Positions 22,463 through 25,244 of a stretch of 25,244 nt of DNA are shown piece after piece. Every line of letters starts with the position of its first letter. Within the stretch, counting starts at the first letter, position 1. The notes beneath the pieces were generated by a model. It was given only the letters and a program-made list of their open reading frames with translations. It was not told where the DNA came from and ran no database searches. This DNA comes from JBOHHM01 sp050725495 (GTDB lineage Bacteria; Pseudomonadota; Gammaproteobacteria; Burkholderiales; Burkholderiaceae_C), in the NCBI GenBank assembly GCA_050725495.1, contig JBOHHM010000013.1, positions 1 through 25,244 on the forward strand, in the 5' to 3' direction. Made by a program: the position numbers and the translations under genes.

Positions 22463-23962
22463 ATGGACATCTGGAATCAACTGCTTCAAGGCTTTTTCAC
22501 AGCCGCCACGCCCATCAACCTGATGTGGGCCTTTCTGGGCTGCGTCATCGGCACCGCGGTCGGGGTCTTGCCCGGCATCGGCCCGGCCGTGGCCGTGGCC
22601 ATGCTGCTGCCCATTACGGTCAAGGTCGAAGCGACCGCCTCGATGATCTTCTTCGCCGGCATCTACTACGGCGCCATGTATGGCGGATCGACCACCTCCA
22701 TCCTGCTCAACACGCCCGGCGAGTCGGGCGCCATGGTCACGGCCATGGAGGGCAACAAGATGGCCAAGAGCGGCCGGGCCGGCGCGGCGCTGGCGACCGC
22801 GGCGATCGGCTCCTTCGTGGCCGGCACCATTGCCACCGTGCTGGTGACGTTCTGCGCGCCCGTGGTGGCCGAGTACGCCGTGCGCCTGGGCCCGCCCGAG
22901 TATTTCCTGCTGATGCTGTTGGCTTTCACCACGGTCAGTGCGGTGTTGGGCAAGAGCACGCTGCGTGGCCTCACGGCGCTGTTCATCGGACTGGCCATGG
23001 GCCTGGTCGGCATTGACCAGATTTCAGGTCAGGCGCGCTACACCGGCGGCGTGCCCGAGTTCATGGACGGGATTGAAGTGGTGCTGATCGCGGTCGGCCT
23101 GTTTGCGGTCGGTGAGGCGCTGTACAACGTGCTCTACGAGGGAAAGACCGTCGAGTCGGAAAACCGCAAGAGCAAGGTCCACATGACGCGCCAGGAATGG
23201 AAGCGGTCCTGGCCGGCCTGGCTGCGTGCGACCTTCATCGGGTTTCCGTTCGGCACCATTCCGGCCGGCGGCAGCGAGATACCGACCTTCCTGAGCTACG
23301 CGACGGAGAAGAAACTGTCCAAGCACCCCGAGGAATTCGGTACCACGGGCGCGATCGAAGGCGTGGCCGGCCCGGAAGCGGCCAACAACGCCGCGATCAC
23401 CGCCACCCTGATTCCGCTGCTCACGCTGGGCATTCCCACCTCCAACACCACGGCGATTTTGCTGGGGGCGTTCCAGAACTACGGCATCCAGCCCGGGCCG
23501 CAGTTGTTCCAGACCTCGTCGGCCCTGGTCTGGGCGCTGATCGCTTCGCTTTATATCGGCAACGTGATGCTGCTGGTGCTGAACCTGCCGCTCGTGGGCC
23601 TGTGGGTCAAGCTGCTCAAGATTCCGAAGCCCCAGCTCTACGCCGGCATCCTGATTTTTGCCACGGTCGGCGTCTATGGCATGCGCCAGTCCGCGTTCGA
23701 TCTGGTGCTGCTGTACGCGATCGGCCTGCTCGGGGTGGTGATGCGCCGCTTCGACTTTCCGACCGCCCCGGTGGTGGTGGGCATGATTCTGGGGCCGCTG
23801 GCCGAGGCGCAGATGCGCAACGCCTTGTCGATTGGCGAGGGCAAGTGGACCGTGTTCCTGCAGCGCCCCATGTCGCTGGCCCTGCTGTCGGTGGTGTTCG
23901 CGGTGCTGCTCCTGCCCCGCCTGGCACGGTACTGGGGCCAGCGCAAGCTCGCAGCCGGATGA
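22463..23962 (+). CDS. tctA: Tripartite tricarboxylate transporter permease TctA
   Basis: The 499-residue polytopic inner-membrane protein has the TctA hallmarks near the N-terminus: GTAVGVLPGIGPAVAVAMLLP, YYGAMYGGSTTSILLNTPGE and a matching second-half motif GFPFGTIPAGGSEIPTFLSY, the two copies reflecting the family's internal repeat. TctA is the sodium- or proton-coupled permease of the transporter, taking substrate from TctC. Length is normal (about 500). A second tctC-like gene follows 31 nt after the stop. Confidence 0.96.
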   Translation: MDIWNQLLQGFFTAATPINLMWAFLGCVIGTAVGVLPGIGPAVAVAMLLPITVKVEATASMIFFAGIYYGAMYGGSTTSILLNTPGESGAMVTAMEGNKMAKSGRAGAALATAAIGSFVAGTIATVLVTFCAPVVAEYAVRLGPPEYFLLMLLAFTTVSAVLGKSTLRGLTALFIGLAMGLVGIDQISGQARYTGGVPEFMDGIEVVLIAVGLFAVGEALYNVLYEGKTVESENRKSKVHMTRQEWKRSWPAWLRATFIGFPFGTIPAGGSEIPTFLSYATEKKLSKHPEEFGTTGAIEGVAGPEAANNAAITATLIPLLTLGIPTSNTTAILLGAFQNYGIQPGPQLFQTSSALVWALIASLYIGNVMLLVLNLPLVGLWVKLLKIPKPQLYAGILIFATVGVYGMRQSAFDLVLLYAIGLLGVVMRRFDFPTAPVVVGMILGPLAEAQMRNALSIGEGKWTVFLQRPMSLALLSVVFAVLLLPRLARYWGQRKLAAG

Positions 23963-23993
23963 AGGTCGTCAAGCCTTTGTGGATGGAAACAAA

Positions 23994-24992
23994 ATGAAGA
24001 AACCACAACGCCGTGACATCCTGGGCGGGTTGGGCGCCGCCCTGGGCGGTCTCTCTATGCCCGCCTGGGCCCTATCTGCGAAGGCGGGGGTTGCAGGCAA
24101 AGCCAAACTGGCGCAGAAGCTGCGCATCGTGATCCCCGCCAATAGCGGAGGCGGCTGGGACCAGACCGGCCGCAGTCTGGGCGCTTCGCTGGTGGCTGCC
24201 GGCTTGGTCGACGAGGTGGAGTATGAGAACAAGGGCGGCAAGGGCGGAACGGTAGGGCTGGCCCACTATGCCGAGAAGTACGGCAGCGACCCCAACACCC
24301 TGCTGATGGGCGGCATGGTGATGGTGGGCGCTGTGGCCCTGCAAAGGCCGGCGGTCGATCTGAGCCGCATCCAGCCGGTGGCGCGCCTCACCAGCGATTA
24401 CCTGGTGCTGGCCGTGGCCGCGGATTCGCCGATCCGCACGGTGGGCGATCTGGCCGCGCGCATGCGCAGCGGGTTGAAGAACGTGCCGGTGGCCGGTGGG
24501 TCGGCCGGGGGTGTGGACCACATTTTTGCCGGTGTGTTGGCCCGTGGTGCGGGCAGCAACCCAGAAGAACTGGCTTATCTGCCTTTTGCCGGCGGTGCCG
24601 AGGTCGTGGCTGCTGTGCTGTCGGGCAAAGCGGCGGTCGGGATTTCGGGCTACAGCGAATTCAGCGAACAGCTGGCCAGCGGCCAGCTGCGCGCCATCGG
24701 CGTATCAGCCAAGCGCGCCCTGTTTGGCATTCCAGCCATCCGCGATCAGGGGGTCGCTGCGGACATGGCCAACTGGCGCGCTGTCTTTACCGGTGCGGGT
24801 GTGCCGGTTGAGCGCCAGGCCGAGATGGTCGAGGCGGTGCGGCGCGCGACGGTCCACGAGTCCTGGCAGGCTACCCTGAAGCACAACCGTTGGGAGTCTT
24901 CGTGGCTGACGGGAAACAGCTTCAACAGCTTCATCGATGTCGACCTGGCCACGGCGCGCGTCATGGTCCATCTGCTCAAGCTCAAGGCCTGA
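23994..24992 (+). CDS. Second TctC/Bug-family substrate-binding protein
   Basis: The 332-residue Bug-family protein begins MKKPQRRDILGGLGAALGGL with a signal peptide ending near PAWA/LSAKA; the RRD start again resembles Tat signals. The ligand loop is IPANSGGGWDQTGR, followed by EYENKGGKGGTVGLA, GGSAGGVDHIFAG and GISGYSEFSEQL. It is clearly related to the first TctC (GGGWD, YENKGG, GYSEF shared) but divergent, so it may carry a different carboxylate to the same TctAB. Operons with two binding proteins around one permease pair are unusual. The start ATG 23994 has GGATGGAAAC upstream, a modest ribosome binding site. Confidence 0.92.
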   Translation: MKKPQRRDILGGLGAALGGLSMPAWALSAKAGVAGKAKLAQKLRIVIPANSGGGWDQTGRSLGASLVAAGLVDEVEYENKGGKGGTVGLAHYAEKYGSDPNTLLMGGMVMVGAVALQRPAVDLSRIQPVARLTSDYLVLAVAADSPIRTVGDLAARMRSGLKNVPVAGGSAGGVDHIFAGVLARGAGSNPEELAYLPFAGGAEVVAAVLSGKAAVGISGYSEFSEQLASGQLRAIGVSAKRALFGIPAIRDQGVAADMANWRAVFTGAGVPVERQAEMVEAVRRATVHESWQATLKHNRWESSWLTGNSFNSFIDVDLATARVMVHLLKLKA

Positions 24993-25009
24993 GGAACTGG
25001 TGAAGCGTT

Positions 25010-25027
25010 GCGCGGTAACATCCGCGC
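25010..25027 (+). promoter_or_regulatory. Inverted repeat around TAACAT immediately before the PAS regulator gene
   Basis: GCGCGG (25010-25015) and CCGCGC (25022-25027) form a perfect 6-bp inverted repeat enclosing TAACAT, which resembles a -10 box. It ends at the base before ATG 25028. It may be an operator over the promoter or a hairpin that hides the start codon. No -35 box is clear. Confidence 0.35.
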
Positions 25028-25244
25028 ATGCAAGCGTCCGACATCCTGCCACGCGATGCCCAGAGCATTCTGGAGCTGGCAGCGCGCTCCATGTTCCAGT
25101 TGTTCTCCAGCATCAGTCAGGGCATGTTCCTGGTCGATCGCTCGGGGCGCATCGTGTGGGTCAACGAGGGCTACAAGCGCTTCCTGCCGGCGCTGGGCTT
25201 TTCCTCGGTGGACCAGTTCGTGGGCCACATGGTGGAGGAGGTGA
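25028..25244 (+). CDS. PAS-domain regulator, N-terminal part (3' truncated by window edge)
   Basis: The frame is open from ATG 25028 to the window end, giving 72 residues. It starts MQASDILPRDAQSILELAAR and contains the beginning of a PAS sensor domain: ISQGMFLVDRSGRIVWVNEG, then YKRFLPALGF and a VGHMVEEV stretch. This N-terminal form is often seen in sigma-54-dependent activators, but the AAA+ and DNA-binding domains are outside the window, so that is only an inference. It lies 35 bp after the second tctC-like gene on the same strand and may control it or a following operon. No ribosome binding site is visible. Confidence 0.7.
   Translation, partial: MQASDILPRDAQSILELAARSMFQLFSSISQGMFLVDRSGRIVWVNEGYKRFLPALGFSSVDQFVGHMVEEV

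Overview
The window is high-GC, tightly packed bacterial chromosome. Gene content and order point to a betaproteobacterium of the family Comamonadaceae (Burkholderiales). The evidence is a tctDE-tctCBA tricarboxylate transporter locus with Bug-type binding proteins, LpxH (so a Gram-negative outer membrane), a DUF748/DUF349 pair, a cysS-alkA-accA-tilS-lysC run, and several AT-rich palindromes of the GCTAT...ATAGC kind that I associate with this family. The genus cannot be fixed from what is visible.

Layout. 1-3953: 3' end of a DUF748 envelope protein gene, then a large DUF349 protein gene closed by a clear terminator. 3965-4689: a ccdAB-like toxin-antitoxin pair whose antitoxin reading frame is broken by one extra C. 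4755-9841: a minus-strand run of six genes (TPR protein, L,D-transpeptidase/Csd6-like protein, periplasmic cyclophilin, cytoplasmic cyclophilin, lpxH, mtfA), several overlapping by 1-4 nt, with an envelope and peptidoglycan theme. 9864-15419: a plus-strand housekeeping run (cysS, a DNA-3-methyladenine glycosylase gene, accA, tilS, lysC), then tRNA-Ser(GCU) and a terminator.

15546-18270 is the accessory region, lying between tRNA-Ser and hslR. It holds wreckage of a type I restriction-modification system: an hsdM 5' fragment joined to the 3' part of hsdS, and an hsdR fragment. Between them sits an intact GSU2403-family nucleotidyltransferase-fold gene. I read this as a decayed defence locus with one surviving gene.

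18271-25244: hslR and the two-component system tctE/tctD on the minus strand, divergent from tctC, tctB, tctA and a second tctC-like gene on the plus strand. A strong terminator hairpin lies between tctC and tctB. The window ends in the first 72 codons of a PAS-domain regulator. TctD/TctE presumably sense a carboxylate and control the transporter; the binding proteins deliver substrate to the TctA/TctB membrane complex.

The most interesting points are the frameshifted AbrB-like/CcdA fusion antitoxin, the fused hsdM-hsdS relic around a nucleotidyltransferase, GCTAT palindromes that abut, overlap or supply stop codons and also sit inside genes, a possible internal start in lysC, and adjacent L,D-transpeptidase and TPR proteins that share a Csd6-like NTF2 tail. 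I see no CRISPR array, complete insertion sequence, rRNA or replication origin.
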